Positions 33,070 through 46,460 are shown, counted from the stretch's first letter. The stretch is 64,000 nt of DNA from Synaphobranchus kaupii (GCA_029718625.1 CM056380.1:11907628-11971627); one strand, 5' to 3'. Made by a program: numbers and translations. The notes: generated by a model from the sequence alone, not told the origin.

Positions 33070-36000
33070 GCGAAGTATCTCTCACAGCTGTTAGCAAGTT
33101 GCAATCAGCTGTGTGCATTTCAAAGAACATCCCAGTTTATGTGTTCTCCCTATCCGTCTGCTCCCCCTTTTAGAACCCGCTTCCAACGACATGGCCCTCC
33201 ACGGCGACACAACCTGTCCAACCTCCGCTACCCCTCGCTGACTCCCTGCGAGAACTTCACCGTCGCAGGGGGGCTCTGGAACTGCCAGTCTGCCACACGG
33301 AAAGCAGACTTCATCTCCGGCTATGCCTCCTTCCTGTCTCTCCAGTTTCTCGCCCTCACCGAAACCTGGATCACACCGGACAACACGGCAACTCCCGCTG
33401 CCCTCTCCTCCTCCTCTCACACCCCCCGGCCGTCTGGTCGCGGAGGTGGTACTGGTTTGCTACTCTCCCCCTCATGGTCATTCTCTATGTTCCCCCTCTC
33501 TGATATATCTATTACAAGTTTTGAATACCACTCTGTGTTAATCAACCACCCTATTAACTTGTACATTATACTTGTTTATCGCCCTCCAGGTCCCCTGGGG
33601 TGCTTCCTCGATGAGCTCAACACTCTGCTCAGCTCCTTCCCAGAGGACGGCACCTCGTTGATCCTCCTGAGAGACTTAACATCCATCTAGATGCCTCCCA
33701 GTCTGCAGCCTTCCTACCACTTCTCCGCTCCTTTGTCCTCACCCTCCAACCCGCCCCCCCCCCTACCCACAAGGCTGGCAACCTCCTAGACCTGGTCTTC
33801 CAGAGGAACAGCCCCTGCTCTGATCTCACTGTTACCCCTCTGCACACCTCTGATCACCACTTAATTTCTTTCTCTCTTCCTCTTGTTCCACACTGCCCCC
33901 CCCCCCACCCCCACTATCTCTGTCCGCCGTAACCTCTGCTCCCTCTCGCCCTCCTCTCTTGCTCCCTGTTTCACTGCTTCCCTCCCCCCTCTCAAATCCT
34001 TCTCTCAACTCCCCATCGACTCTGCATCCGATACCCTGCTCACAGCTCTCTCCACATCACTTAACTCTCTCTGCCCTCTTGTCTCTAGGCCCACACACCC
34101 ATCTCCTCCCTGTCCGTGGATGTCTGATGCCCTGCGCACCTCCAGGGCTGGTCTTCGCACCGCAGAGAGGATGTGGAGGAAATCCAGAGATGCATCAGAC
34201 CTCCTCCTACCAGTCTCTCCTAGCGGCGTCCTCTACAGCAGTCACCGCTGCCAAGGTAACTTACTATCATACTAAAATTCACAAATACAGTTCTAACCCC
34301 CGTCAATTGTTCTCTATCTACTCCTCCCTCAGCAAATCCCCTCCTGCTCCTCAATCCTCGTTCACTGCAGATGACTTCGCAGACTTCTTTGATAAGATCA
34401 GACATCCGCAGCTCCTTCAGCCCCACTCTCTATGCCCCCCCCCCCCTGTTTCCCCACTCCCCCTCCCTTCATGGACACTGTTTTCCCCACTCCTCCTCTC
34501 TACCCCTTCCGTCTCCCCCCCCCACCCCTTCTCCACCTTTTCTCCCCTGTCTGATACTGATGTATCCCACCTCCTACTCTCCCATCGCCCCACTACCTGT
34601 GCCCTCGAACCTATCCCTTCATCTCTCCTCCAGGCAATCACCCCAGATATCCTCCCATTTGTGACCTCCCTGGTGAACTCCTCCCTGACCTCTGGCTGCA
34701 TACCCTCATCCTTCAAGAGAGCCCACACCACCCCGATCCTGAAAAAACCCACGCTGGACCCCTCCAACATCCAAAACTACAGACCTGGCCACTCAACGGA
34801 GACCGCACTCCTCTCCGTCAGCGAGATGCTTCACGCAGCTCGGACAGCCTCCCTCTCCTCTGTGCTAATACTCCTAGACCTCTCTGCCACCTTCGACACC
34901 GTAGATCACTCCATCCTCCTGTTGTCCCTGTCTGCAGCGGGGATCGGCGGCTCGGGCCTGGCCTGGATTGAGTCCTACCTCTCGGAGCGCTCCTCCCAGG
35001 TTGCCTGGGCTGGTAAAGTATTGGCACCCCATCCCCTTACTGCAGGAGTCCCCCAGGGCTCAGTCCTTGGTCCCCTCCTTTTATCCACCTACACCAAATC
35101 CCTTGGCCCTGTTATCACTGCTCATGGTCTTTCTTACCACTGCTATGCTGATGATACTCAACTCTTTCTCTCCTCCTCACCCTCTGACACTCAGGTGTCA
35201 GCCCGCATCTCCGCTTGCCTGAGACATCCAGAGCTGGATGGACAACCACCATCTGAAGCTCAATCCAGGCAAGAGGCACCTCCACTGGCTACCTGTGATG
35301 GCTTGCATCAAATTCAAAACATTGGTGCTCGCCTTCCAGGCAGTCCGAGGATCAGCCCCTCCATACCTCCAAAAGCTCATCAGACCGTACACACCTACCA
35401 GATCCCTGCGTTCCGCCTCCTCAGGACGACTGGTACCCCGCCCACTTCATACTAGCACCCGGTCTTGACGTCTGTCTGTCCTGGCCCCACGGTGGTGGAA
35501 TGAGCTCCCCGTGGAGGTCAGAACAACAGTCTGACCACCTTCAAGTGCAGATTGAAGACTCACCTCTTCAAGCTGCACCTCTCTCCACCCCTCCCTACCT
35601 CCTTGTGACCTCCCTTGATTGTGTTCTTCTCAATCCTTGTCCAAGTGGTTGTTTTAAAAAAAAAAAAAAAAAATCATACTGACTACACCTGGTGCTTGAA
35701 ACCGTATTTACCTTTTAGGGTTGTTTTAATGCACTTTGTCCTAGTCAAGTCAAGTTTATTTGTATAGCACATTTCATACACAAGGCAACTCAAAGTGCTT
35801 TACATAAGACATAGAAAGACATAATATAAAAAGTAAATTAGAGTTGAACCATGTTAATAAGAAGTTAAAACAGTTATAATAAAACGCAATACTGGTTGGG
35901 CCCACAAAACAAATACCCCAACAAACACTCCTACCACAAACAGCCTGCTACCTGCAATCTGCTACGCACCGTACAGCCTCTCTCTGGGTGATATACCTGC

Positions 36001-36150
36001 CAGGTCCGCTGCAGGTGCCTGCCAGCTACGCTGCAGGACTTTTGTAAAAATATTTACAAAAATATTACAAAATATTTATCCTAGTTTGAAAATGCACTAA
36101 TGTATGTCGCTCTGGATAACAGCGTCTGCCAAATGACTAAAATGTAAATG
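33070..36150 (+). mobile_element. Decayed L2-clade LINE with endonuclease and reverse transcriptase remnants
   Basis: An apurinic-type endonuclease segment comes first (FLALTETWITPDN; ILVYRPPGP; about 33320-33600). Linker and reverse transcriptase follow in other frames: VLILLDLSATFDTVDHSILL, AGVPQGSVLGPLL, YHCYADDTQLFL (about 34850-35180). The thumb is mostly deleted; the frame jumps from NHHLKLNPGK to HLHWLPVMACIKFKTL near 35270. The C-terminus (TPTRSLRSASSGRL) and the 3' UTR with CTCTGGATAACAGCGTCTGC and (AAATG)n end the element near 36150. Another deletion lies near 34788, and multiple frameshifts make it dead. An A17 tract sits at about 35656. Confidence 0.84.
35746..36078 (-). mobile_element. 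Second L2-derived fragment inserted in the L2 3' end
   Basis: TCCTAGT occurs at 35739-35745 and again at 36079-36085, a 7-bp target duplication. The 333-bp insert begins TCAAGTCAAGTTTATTTG, the reverse complement of a common fish LINE 3' tail (CTTGACTTGA repeats). It is therefore a 5'-truncated retrocopy in minus orientation. Removing it joins the host 3' UTR smoothly. Confidence 0.72.
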
Positions 36151-36437
36151 AAAACATTTTCTGTTATGGCCTAATTTCCGGAAGTTGTTTTTAATTTTCT
36201 GTTTCCATAAATTTATCGGTTCTTACACAATAAATATGTGGAGGAAATAACAAGATATTAGCTGTCGTTATGTTGTAATTTTTAAATTCAGGCTGTCATT
36301 TCCCATTAATTTCCTCTTAGGTACAGCATACTTGTGGAAATTACAGGAAAGTTCCAAAAATTACACCGTCGTTATGCTGTCATTTCCGGGATTGTAAATT
36401 GGCAGGTTAACAAATTTTTGTTTCGTTTTTAGCATGA
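36151..36437. other. Spacer before the foldback array, nothing recognised
   Basis: AT-rich. TTTCCGG-type short repeats are visible (GTCATTTCC twice) but nothing assignable. Confidence 0.35.
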
Positions 36438-38499
36438 TGCCAAAAAATGTATGAAGGCTCAATAAGTGTCATCCATGTGTATTTTAGAGTTGAGTTTCAA
36501 TTCGGCTGTGAAGTTTGTTACTGACACCGAATGTGATTGTACCACACCACATCTTCAAATATAGCCTACAACTTGCTTCAAACCCAATGCAGAAATGCGT
36601 CACCAAAACCAAACCAGTGACTCGTTTGTCTGACGAAATGAAGCTACGGATGTCATTGATCACATGCTTTTGGTCATACGAAACAAGCATCGGCACAGTG
36701 CTTTGAATTAAATCGCTTCACATTTTCAACGCATGCTCCGAAGCTTCGGGAGCAAGTGTAACATCGCTATGTTCTGTGCTATTGCCTAGGGGCAAGCTTG
36801 AGGGCTATTGGCTAGGGGCGAGCTTGAGGGCTATCGCCCCTTGCCGATAGCACAGAACATGTTGATGTTAGGCTTGATCCCGAAGCTTCAGAGCATGCAT
36901 CAAAAATGTGAAGCGATTTAATTCAAAGCACTGTGCCGATGCTAGTTTCGTATGATCAAAAGCATGTGATCAATGACGTCTGAAGCTTCGTTTCGCCAGA
37001 CAAACGAATCACTGGTTTGGTTCTCGTGTCGCATTTTTGCATTGGGTTTGAAACAAGTTGTAGGCTATATTTGAAGATGTAGTGTGCTACAATCACATTC
37101 AAAGTTCAGTAACAAACACTTCACGGCCGAATTGAAACAGACACTGAAATACACATGATGGCACTTATTGAGCCTTCATACATTTTTTTTGGCAACTAGG
37201 GTTATCCCGACGCTTTGGATGAAGGCTCAATAAAAGTGAAATACACATGGAAGACGGTGAGTTTCAATTAATCCGTGAAATTTGTTACTGACCCCCAATG
37301 TGCTTGTAGCACATCTTCAAATGTAGCCTACAGCTTGCTTCAAAACCAATGCAAAAATCCTACACCTAAACCAAACCAGCGACAAGTTTATCTGAGGAAA
37401 AGAAGTTTCGGACGTCATTGATCACATGCTTTTGGTCATAAGAAACGAGCATCGGCACAGTGCTTTTAATTAAACTGCTTTACGTTTTCGACGCATGGTC
37501 CGAAGCTTCGGGATGAAGTCTCAAGCTCGCCCCTGGCTAATAGCCCTCAAGCTCGCCCCTAGCCAATAGCACAGAACATAGTGATGTTACGCTTGATCTC
37601 GAAGCTTTGGACCATGCGTCGAAAACATGAGGCAGTTTAATTCAAAGCACTTGTTTCGTATGACCAAAAGCATGTGATCAATGACGTCCAAAGCTTCGTT
37701 TCGTCAGACACGTCACTGCTTTGGTTTTGGTGTCAAATTTATGTTCCGTTTAAGCATGATGCCAAAAAATGTATGAAGGCTCAATAAGTGTATCATACAT
37801 GTCTATTTTAGAGTTTCAATTCAGCTGTGAAGTTTGTTACTGACACCGAATGTGCTTGTAGCACATCTTCAAATATAGCCTACAGCTTGCTTCAAACCCA
37901 ATGCAAAAATGCGACACCAAAACTAAACCTGTGACGCGTTTGTCTGACGAAACGAAGCTTTGGACGTCATTGATCACGTTGTTGTTCAGAAGAAACGAGC
38001 ATTGGCACATTGCTTTGAATTAAACTATCACGTTTTCTACGCATGGTCCGAAGCTTCGGTTTGAAACGTAACATCACTTTTTTGCTATCGGCTCGGGTGA
38101 TAGCCCTCAAGCTCGCCCCTAGCCAATAGCCCTCAAGCTTGCCCCTAGCCAATAGCAGAGAACATAGTGATGTTACGCTTGATCCCGAAGATTCGGACCA
38201 TGCGTCGAAAATGTGAAGCGGTTTAATTCAAAACACTGTGCCGATGCTGGTTTCGTTTGACCTAAAGCATGTGATCAATGATGTCCGTAGCTTTGTTTCA
38301 TTAGACAAATGCGTCGCTGGTTTGGTTTTGGTGTCGCATTTTTGCATTGGGTTTGAAGCAAGCTGTAGGCTATATTTGAAGATGTGGTGTGCTACAATCA
38401 CATTCCCTGTTCATTAACCCAAACACTTCCAATAGCATCCATCTGCAGTATCACAGACTGGCCTGACGTAATCAGCCTCGTGATTGGCCTAAGCCATGA

Positions 38500-39130
38500 T
38501 TACAGGACAATCAATTAAATTCATGTAACATTATTGTAATGTGTTATCGACTTAGCTATTACATGTTTTATTGTTGTAATAAAAGATAACACGAATAGCT
38601 AATAGCTTTTTTGACAATCTGAAGTCGAGCCAACACACACCATTCACATAATTTGTATATTTTAGCATATTATCCCTAACTGGCAACTGAGCAAACTTCA
38701 GCTGAATAACTCTCAGACTTTCACTCAGTAGGCTACATAGCATTGCCTTTGAGATCAGCCTGACTCGTGATTATAGCAAGTGCGCATGCATTACAATAGG
38801 AAGGAAAAAACCGATAGAGCGGCATGGAGGTTAGCCAGCCTGAAATAAAACAATCGCTCATAATTAATGTAACCTTCTGAATTTCAAAAGCAATGGTATC
38901 TAGCCTACTGAGTGAGTGAGTTATTCAGCTGAAGTTCGCTTAGTTGCCAGTTAGCGATAATATCCTAAAATGTACAAATTGTGAATGGTGCGTGTTGGCT
39001 CGGCTTCAGATTGTCAAAGCGGCTATTAGTGTTACCCATTACGTATTAAGTGTTTTATTGTAATAAAAGATAGTCGGTAAAACATTACAATAATGTTACA
39101 TTAATTTATTTGATTGTATCGTAATAAAAA
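38500..39130. mobile_element. Unrelated palindromic MITE interrupting the foldback array
   Basis: Arms at about 38500-38740 and 38880-39130 are reverse complements (CATGTAACATTATTGTAATG ... CAGCTGAATAACTC), separated by about 140 bp. The sequence differs from the surrounding foldback modules. Exact ends and target duplication were not resolved. Confidence 0.65.
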
Positions 39131-39904
39131 TATAAGGCTACAGTGAAGGTTACTGACTGAAGTATCATTCTTTCTTACTCAATAGTCCTCACAAACTCAA
39201 AATGCCTAAAAATGTATGAAGGATAAATAAGTGTTCTTGTGAGTTTCAATTCGGTCGTGAAGTTTGTTACTGACACCGAATGTGCTTGTAGCACATCTTC
39301 AAATATAACCTACTGTTTGCTTCAGACCCAATGCAAATATCCGTCACCAAAACCAAACCAGTGACGCGTTTGTCTGATGAAATGAAGCTTTGGACGTCAT
39401 TGATCACATGCTATTGGTCATAAGAAACGAGCATCGGTACAGTGCTTTGAATTAAACTGTTTTACGATTTCGACGCATGGTCCAAAGCTTCGGGATGGAG
39501 TGTAACATCACTATGTTCTCTGCTATCGGCTAGGGGCGATAGCCCTCAAGCTCGCCTCTAGCCAATAGCACAGAACATAGTGATGGTACGCTTGATCCCA
39601 AAGCTTCGGAGCATGCGTCAAAAATGTGAAGCAGTTTAATTCAAAGCACTTTGCCGATGCTAGTTTCATATGACCAAAAGCATGTGATCAATGACATCCG
39701 AAGCTTCGTTTCGTCAGACCAACACGTCACTGGTTTGGTTTTGGTGTCTGATTTTTGCATTGGGTTTGAAGCAAGCTGTAGGCTATATTTGAAGATGTGG
39801 TGTGCTACAATCACATTCGCTGTTCATTAACACAATCACTTCACGGCCAAATTGAAACGGACACTGGAATACACATGGATGGCACTTATTGAGCCTTCAT
39901 ACAT

Positions 39905-42650
39905 TTTTTGGCAATTAGGGTTATCCCGAAGCTTTGGATGAAGGCTCAATAAGTGAAATACACATGGATGACAGTTTCAATTCAGCTGTGAAGTTTGTTA
40001 CTGACACCGAATGTGCTTGTAGCACATCTTGAAATATAGCCTACAGCTTGCTTCAAACCCAATGCAAAAATTTGACACCAAAACCAAACCAGTGACGCGT
40101 TTGTCTGACGAAACAAAGCTTCGGACGTCATTGATCACATGCTTTTGTTCATAGGAAACTAGCATCGGCACAGTGCTTTGAATTAAACTGCTTCACGTTT
40201 TCAACGCATGTTCCGAAGCTTTGGGATGACGCGTAACATCACTGTTCTTTGCTATCGGCTCGGGGCGATAGCCCTCAAGCTCGCTCCTTGCCAATAGCTC
40301 TCAAGCTCGCCCCTAGCCGATGGCACAGAACATGGTGATGTTACGCTTGATCCTGAAGCTTCAGATCATGTGTCAGAAATGTGAAGCAGTTAAATTCAAA
40401 GCACTGTGCCGATGCTAGTTTCATATGACCAAAGGCATGTGATCAATGAAGTCCAAAACTTTGTTTCGTCAGACAAATGAGTCACTCGTTTGGTTTTGGT
40501 GTCTGATTTTTGTTCCGTTGAAGCTTGTTGCCAAAAAATGTATGAAGACTTAAGTCATCATGTGTATTTCAAAGTGCGTTTCAATTCGGCTGTGAAGTGT
40601 TTGTTACCAAACAGCTAATGGGATTGTAATACACCACATCTTCAAATATATCCTAGAGCTTGCTTCAAACCCAATGCAAAAATGTGATACCAAAACCAAA
40701 GCAGTGATTAATTTGTCTGACGAAAGGAAGCGAAGGATTTCATTGATCGTGTGATTTTGGTCAAACGAAACGGGCATTGGCAAAGTGCATTGAATTTAAC
40801 TGCTTCACATTTTTGACGCGTTCCCCGAAGCTTCGGGATCAAGCGTAACATCACTGTGCTCTGTGCTATTGGCTAGGGGCAAGCTTGAGGGCTATTGGCT
40901 AGGGGCGAGCTTGAGGGCTATTGCCCCTAGCCGATAGCACAGAACATAGTGATGTTAGGCTTGATCCCGAAGCTTCGGAGCATGCGTCAAAAATGTGAAG
41001 CAGTTTAATTCAAAGCACTCTGCCGATGCTAGTTTCATATGACCAAAAGCACGTGATCAATGACGTCCAAAGCTTCGTTTCGTCAGACAAATGAGTCACT
41101 CGTTTGGTTTTGGTGTCGCATTTTTGCATTGGGTTTGAAGCAAGCTGTAGGCTATATTTGAAGATGTGGTGTGCTACAATCACATTTGCTGTTCAGTAAC
41201 ACAATCACTTCACGGCCAAATTGAAACGGACACTGGAATACACATGGATGGCACTTATTCAGCCTTCATACATTTTTTGGCAATTAGGGTTATCCCGAAG
41301 CTTTGGATGAAGGCTCAATAAAAGTGAAATACACATGGATGACTGAGTTTCAATTCAGCTGTGAAGTTTGTTACTGACACCGAATGTGCTTGTAGCACAT
41401 CTTGAAATATAGCCTACAGCTTGCTTCAAACCCAATGCAAAAATTTGACACCAAAACCAAACCAGTGACGCGTTTGTCTGACGAAACGAAGCTTCGGACG
41501 TCATTGATCACATGCTTTTGTTCATAGGAAACTAGCATCGGCACAGTGCTTTGAATTAAACTGCTTCACGTTTTCAACGCATGTTCCGAAGCTTTGGGAT
41601 GACGCGTAACATCACTGTTCTTTGCTATCGGCTCGGGACGATAGCCCTCAAGCTCGCTCCTTGCCAATAGCTCTCAAACTCGCCCCTAGCCGATGGCACA
41701 GAACATGGTGATGTTACGCTTGATCCTGAAGCTTCAGATCATGTGTCAGAAATGTGAAGCAGTTAAATTCAAAGCACTGTGCCGATGCTAGTTTCATATG
41801 ACCAAAGGCATGTGATCAATGAAGTCCAAAACTTTGTTTCGTCAGACAAATGAGTCACTCGTTTGGTTTTGGTGTCTGATTTTTGTTCCGTTGAAGCTTG
41901 TTGCCAAAAAATGTATGAAGACTTAAGTCATCATGTGTATTTCAAAGTGCGTTTCAATTCGGCTGTGAAGTGTTTGTTACCAAACAGCTAATGGGATTGT
42001 AATACACCACATCTTCAAATATATCCTAGAGCTTGCTTCAAACCCAATGCAAAAATGTGATACCAAAACCAAAGCAGTGATTAATTTGTCTGACGAAAGG
42101 AAGCGAAGGATTTCATTGATCGTGTGATTTTGGTCAAACGAAACGGGCATTGGCAAAGTGCATTGAATTTAACTGCTTCACATTTTTGACGCGTTCCCCG
42201 AAGCTTCGGGATCAAGCGTAACATCACTGTGCTCTGTGCTATTGGCTAGGGGCAAGCTTGAGGGCTATTGGCTAGGGGCGAGCTTGAGGGCTATTGCCCC
42301 TAGCCGATAGCACAGAACATAGTGATGTTAGGCTTGATCCCGAAGCTTCGGAGCATGCGTCAAAAATGTGAAGCAGTTTAATTCAAAGCACTCTGCCGAT
42401 GCTAGTTTCATATGACCAAAAGCACGTGATCAATGACGTCCAAAGCTTCGTTTCGTCAGACAAATGAGTCACTCGTTTGGTTTTGGTGTCGCATTTTTGC
42501 ATTGGGTTTGAAGCAAGCTGTAGGCTATATTTCAAGATGTGGTGTGCTACAATCACATTTGCTGTTCAGTAACACAAACACTTCACGGCCGAATTGAAAC
42601 GGACACTGAAATACACATGGATGGCACTCTTATTGAGCCTTCATACATTT
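39905..42650. repeat. Recent tandem duplication, 1,373-bp period, two copies
   Basis: Landmarks recur at a constant 1,373-bp offset (for example GTCTGATTTTTGTTCCGTTG at 40501 and 41874). Only scattered single-base differences are seen between the two copies. Each copy holds a pair of foldback modules. Similarity continues for about 240 bp into a third partial copy. Confidence 0.88.
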
Positions 42651-43500
42651 TTTGGCAATTAGGGTTATCCCGAAGCTTTGGATGAAGGCTCAATAAAAGT
42701 GAAATACACATGGATGACTGAGTTTCAATTCAGCAGTGAAGTTTGTTACTGACACCGAATGTGCTTGTAGCACATCTTGAAATATAGCCTACAGCTTGCT
42801 TCAAACCCAATGCAAAAATTTGACACCAAAACCAAACCAGTGATGCGTTTGTCTGACGAAACGAAGCTTCGGACGTCATTGATCACAAGCTCTTGGTCAG
42901 AAGAAACGAGCATCGGCACAGTGCTTTGAATTAAACTGCTTCACGTTTTCGAAGCATGGTCCGAAGCTTCGGGATCAAGCGTAACGTCACTTCTGTGCTA
43001 TAGGCTCGGGGCGATAGCCCTCAAGCTCGCCCCTAGCCAATAGCCCTCAAGCTCGCCCCTAGCTAATAGCACAGAACAGTGATGTTACGCTTGATCTCGA
43101 AGCTTCGGACCATCCGTGTAAAACGTGAAGCAGTTTAATTCAAAGCACTCTGCCAATGCTACTTTTGTATGACCAAAAGCATGTGATCAATGATGTTCAA
43201 AGCTTCGTTTCGTCAGACAAACACGTCACTGCTTTGGTTTTGGTGTCAAATTTTTGTTCCGTTTAAGCATGATGCCAAAAAATGTATGTAGGCTCAAAGT
43301 GTATCATACATGTGTATTTTAGTTTCAATTCGGCTGTGAAGTTTGTTACTGACACCGAATGTGCTTGTAGCACATCTTGAAATATAGCCTACAGCTTGCT
43401 TCAAACCCAATGCAAAAATGCGACACCAAAACTAAACCTGTGACGCGTTTCTCTGACGAAACGAAGCTTCGGACGTCATTGATCACATGCTTTTGTTCAG

Positions 43501-44000
43501 NNNNNNNNNNNNNNNNNNNNNNNNNNNNNNNNNNNNNNNNNNNNNNNNNNNNNNNNNNNNNNNNNNNNNNNNNNNNNNNNNNNNNNNNNNNNNNNNNNNN
43601 NNNNNNNNNNNNNNNNNNNNNNNNNNNNNNNNNNNNNNNNNNNNNNNNNNNNNNNNNNNNNNNNNNNNNNNNNNNNNNNNNNNNNNNNNNNNNNNNNNNN
43701 NNNNNNNNNNNNNNNNNNNNNNNNNNNNNNNNNNNNNNNNNNNNNNNNNNNNNNNNNNNNNNNNNNNNNNNNNNNNNNNNNNNNNNNNNNNNNNNNNNNN
43801 NNNNNNNNNNNNNNNNNNNNNNNNNNNNNNNNNNNNNNNNNNNNNNNNNNNNNNNNNNNNNNNNNNNNNNNNNNNNNNNNNNNNNNNNNNNNNNNNNNNN
43901 NNNNNNNNNNNNNNNNNNNNNNNNNNNNNNNNNNNNNNNNNNNNNNNNNNNNNNNNNNNNNNNNNNNNNNNNNNNNNNNNNNNNNNNNNNNNNNNNNNNN
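43501..44000. other. Assembly gap (500 N)
   Basis: Exactly 500 N, a typical placeholder size, so the true length is unknown. The gap interrupts the foldback array, which is expected to be hard to assemble. Open frames spanning it are artefacts. Confidence 0.99.
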
Positions 44001-45550
44001 TGCTTGCCCCGCCCTGCTGAGTTTGCGTATTTCTGTTAGCATTTACACCTGGGCGTGGTCACCGCTATTTAAGCCTTCCGTTTGATTCTATCGGGGCTTC
44101 TATATTGATTGTTTGTACTGTGGTGTATTGTGCTGTATTGTGTGTGGTATTATTCAGCCCTTTGTATTTTAAGTCAGTATTATTTTTGGTCTAGGTTTAT
44201 TAGGAGACCGGTTCGCTCCGTTGTGGTTCGTTGGAGTTATGCGGGACTCGCCTATGTGGAAGTAGTTATTTGGACTCGTCCCTCCTGGCGTACCTGCCTA
44301 TGTGGATGTAGTTATTCGGACTCTTCCCCCTTGGCTCTTTTCAGTCCTCGCTTCCTGGTTTCTCCTTTTTAGTCCGTTTGCCTAGGGTTTGCCTTTCTAT
44401 GTCTCTTTCTCATCTCTTTGTCTGCTTTCTTCCGAGAGGGCGAGAGGAGTATTGTTTGTTTGTATTTATCTACGTGGTAGGTTTTTACTAAGAGACAGGG
44501 CATTATTATCTTACTGATTTTAGGGCTTTATTTATTGGTGTTAATTATTTGTACCATTTGGGCTACTCGCCTATTTTATCGCCTCATTGCTGAGGCAGGG
44601 CTCATTTCCTGCTGGCTGTTTAGTTACCCATCTCGTGTGCCAGTTTGTAGCTTCGGTACGTTTGTTTCCCTGTTTTTGTCTCCTCGTGGACTACGTTCCC
44701 CTCTGTTGTGAGTCAGGGTTATTTATATTATATTGAGGCAGTGCTTGCTATTATGTTTGCGTAGGTCTTTTGTTGCAGCTGTCCTGTTCGCCATTTCTAC
44801 CTGCGAGACGATTTTGTTGAGGAACTGTTGTTCTGTTTCGTTCTCCGGGTGTGTGTCTCCTTATGTGGAGCTTGGGCGATGTTGTGGACGTGTTTGTGTG
44901 TGACTGCGTGTTTCTTATTATAGCATCGGAAAGTTAGCTCTCTGTTCCATTTCGCCTCGTTCATATTTCTTTACTGAGAGGCTTGGGCTTTTGTGTTCTC
45001 AAGTAAGCTTGCGTTAGTCTTTATGGAGAGTGAAGTTATGGGACGACGGTGCTCCGTCGGCTCGCCTGTAAAATGTTTCTTCCTCTGGGAGATCGGGTGT
45101 TTACCCTCTTTATTTTCTCATTTGACTGCTAGCCTATGATACGAGCCCTGGAACGTTGGATCTGTTCCTTTCGCCTCCTCAGCTTCTTATTATTTTGCAG
45201 TGTTTGTGGATATGTTTGTGTTTGACTGCGTCTTTCTTAATATAGCCTCGGAACGTTAGCTCTCTGTTCCATTTCGTCTCGTTACTTATCTCTTTACTGA
45301 GAGGCTAGGGCGTGTGTTCTCAAGTAAGCTTGCGTTAGTCATTATGGATAGTGAAGTTATGGGACGACGGTGCTCCGTTCGGCTCGCCTGTAAAATGTTT
45401 CTTCCCCCTGGGAGATCGGGTGTTTACCCTCTTTATTTTTTTAATTTGACTGCTAGCCTATGTTACTAGCCCTGGAACATTGGATCTGTTCCTTTCGCCT
45501 CCTCAGCTTCTATCGTATTATTTTGCAGTGTTTTCTGACTGACTAACTGA
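44001..45550 (+). repeat. LTR-like interspersed repeat, left end lost in the gap
   Basis: Non-coding T/G-rich sequence with a TATTTAAG box at about 44067, similar in style to the solo LTR further right. A short internal duplication (GCCTATGTGGAAGTAGTTAT / GCCTATGTGGATGTAGTTAT) sits at about 44250-44330, and a longer one is listed separately. No terminal CA or target duplication could be fixed, so the LTR label is tentative. Confidence 0.4.
44880..45530. repeat. Two-copy tandem repeat of about 322-329 bp
   Basis: Copies 44880-45201 and 45202-45530 share long stretches (GGACGACGGTGCTCCGT; GGGAGATCGGGTGTTTACCC; TTATTTTGCAGTG at both ends). They differ by scattered substitutions and small indels. 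Confidence 0.85.
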
Positions 45551-45551
45551 C

Positions 45552-45629
45552 TTGCAGTTATACATTATATTTCTCTTTGTGCACCACTGACCACAGAACT
45601 ATGTCTAACTCTCAGCCTGTGTCTCCAAG
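45552..45629. repeat. 78-bp direct repeat, copy 1
   Basis: Begins TTGCAGTTATACATTA and ends GTGTCTCCAAG. It matches 46461-46538 base for base and abuts the LTR-like repeat on its left. Its right flank lacks the GT present after copy 2. Confidence 0.9.
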
Positions 45630-46460
45630 ATAGAGCCCTTTGTGGCCAGCTCACAATGGCCATAACACTTGTTATAGGCATTCATGGGGATTGTAACCAG
45701 ATCATAACTAGGAAGGATGTAATGACATTAAACATTATAAAATAGAGATAACATCTTAAGTCATGTGTGACTTAAGAGGCAATGGCGGTAATCCAACTCT
45801 TCGCAGGTACCCCCCCCCCGCTCGACCCCCTGTCCGCTCTTCCTAGTCATTGACATCCATCTCCATACGTTCACAGCATGTGCAACGTCATCAAGCCCGT
45901 CCATGATTGGCTGAACACACAGAGCCCAGCCTCCCTATTGACTGCGCAGCCACAGATGCCACGGCAACCATCCATCACTCAGCCCCTTTCTTTTTCCTTT
46001 CGCCCTATTTTGCAAATAAATATTAGACTTTATTTTAGAAGTAGGTCGATAACTGACTTGAGCAAGACCCAAATACCCTTTCAAAGGGGCTGAACTGGCC
46101 TTTGATTTCCCCAATATTACCTCAAAGAATTATATCAATTCAAAGCAGATTCCTTCAGTCATTTAAAAACTTTTTTATTATTTTGTTCCCCATTTGGAAG
46201 GCCCAGTCACATATGTGGAGCGGTCGCATCGCTGAGAAGACCCCTGTGGACTAGGGAGAGGACAATAACCGTCACGAACATCCCCAAAAACACATTCGGT
46301 CTGCCGCCGTACCAGTCCACTGACTAAACCGCGCAAGGCACTGGATTGGAGGACGCTATGGCCAATCACGTGGCCGCTGCACTTTCTCTGCATCCTGTTC
46401 CAGCTGGCAGTATGGTGATGAATTTAGAGACTGTGTTTCAAAGGAGAAGCAGAGCTTGGT
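45630..46460. other. Repeat-poor non-coding segment between the 78-bp repeats
   Basis: No convincing gene. Balanced composition and a block around 45840-45970 (GATTGGCTGAACACACAGAG) have the look of conserved non-coding DNA, which is only an impression. Confidence 0.25.

Larger units (their letters stand above)
36438..43500. repeat. Array of foldback (inverted-repeat) modules
   Basis: Each module has a left arm starting TGCCAAAAAATGTATGAAGG, running through GTTTCAATTCGGCTGTGAAG and CCGAAGCTTCGGGAT, a short centre made of GCTATTGGCTAGGGGCGAG-type repeats, then the same arm reversed. The first module, 36438-37194, is nearly symmetric. Further modules follow head to tail to the assembly gap, sharing their ends; some have lost part of an arm. 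Target duplications cannot be defined because modules abut. There is no coding capacity. Arms of about 330 bp could extrude as cruciforms or fold in RNA. Confidence 0.86.

Noticed and set aside
43377..44042. Open frames spanning the run of N
   Set aside because: Artefacts of translating an assembly gap.
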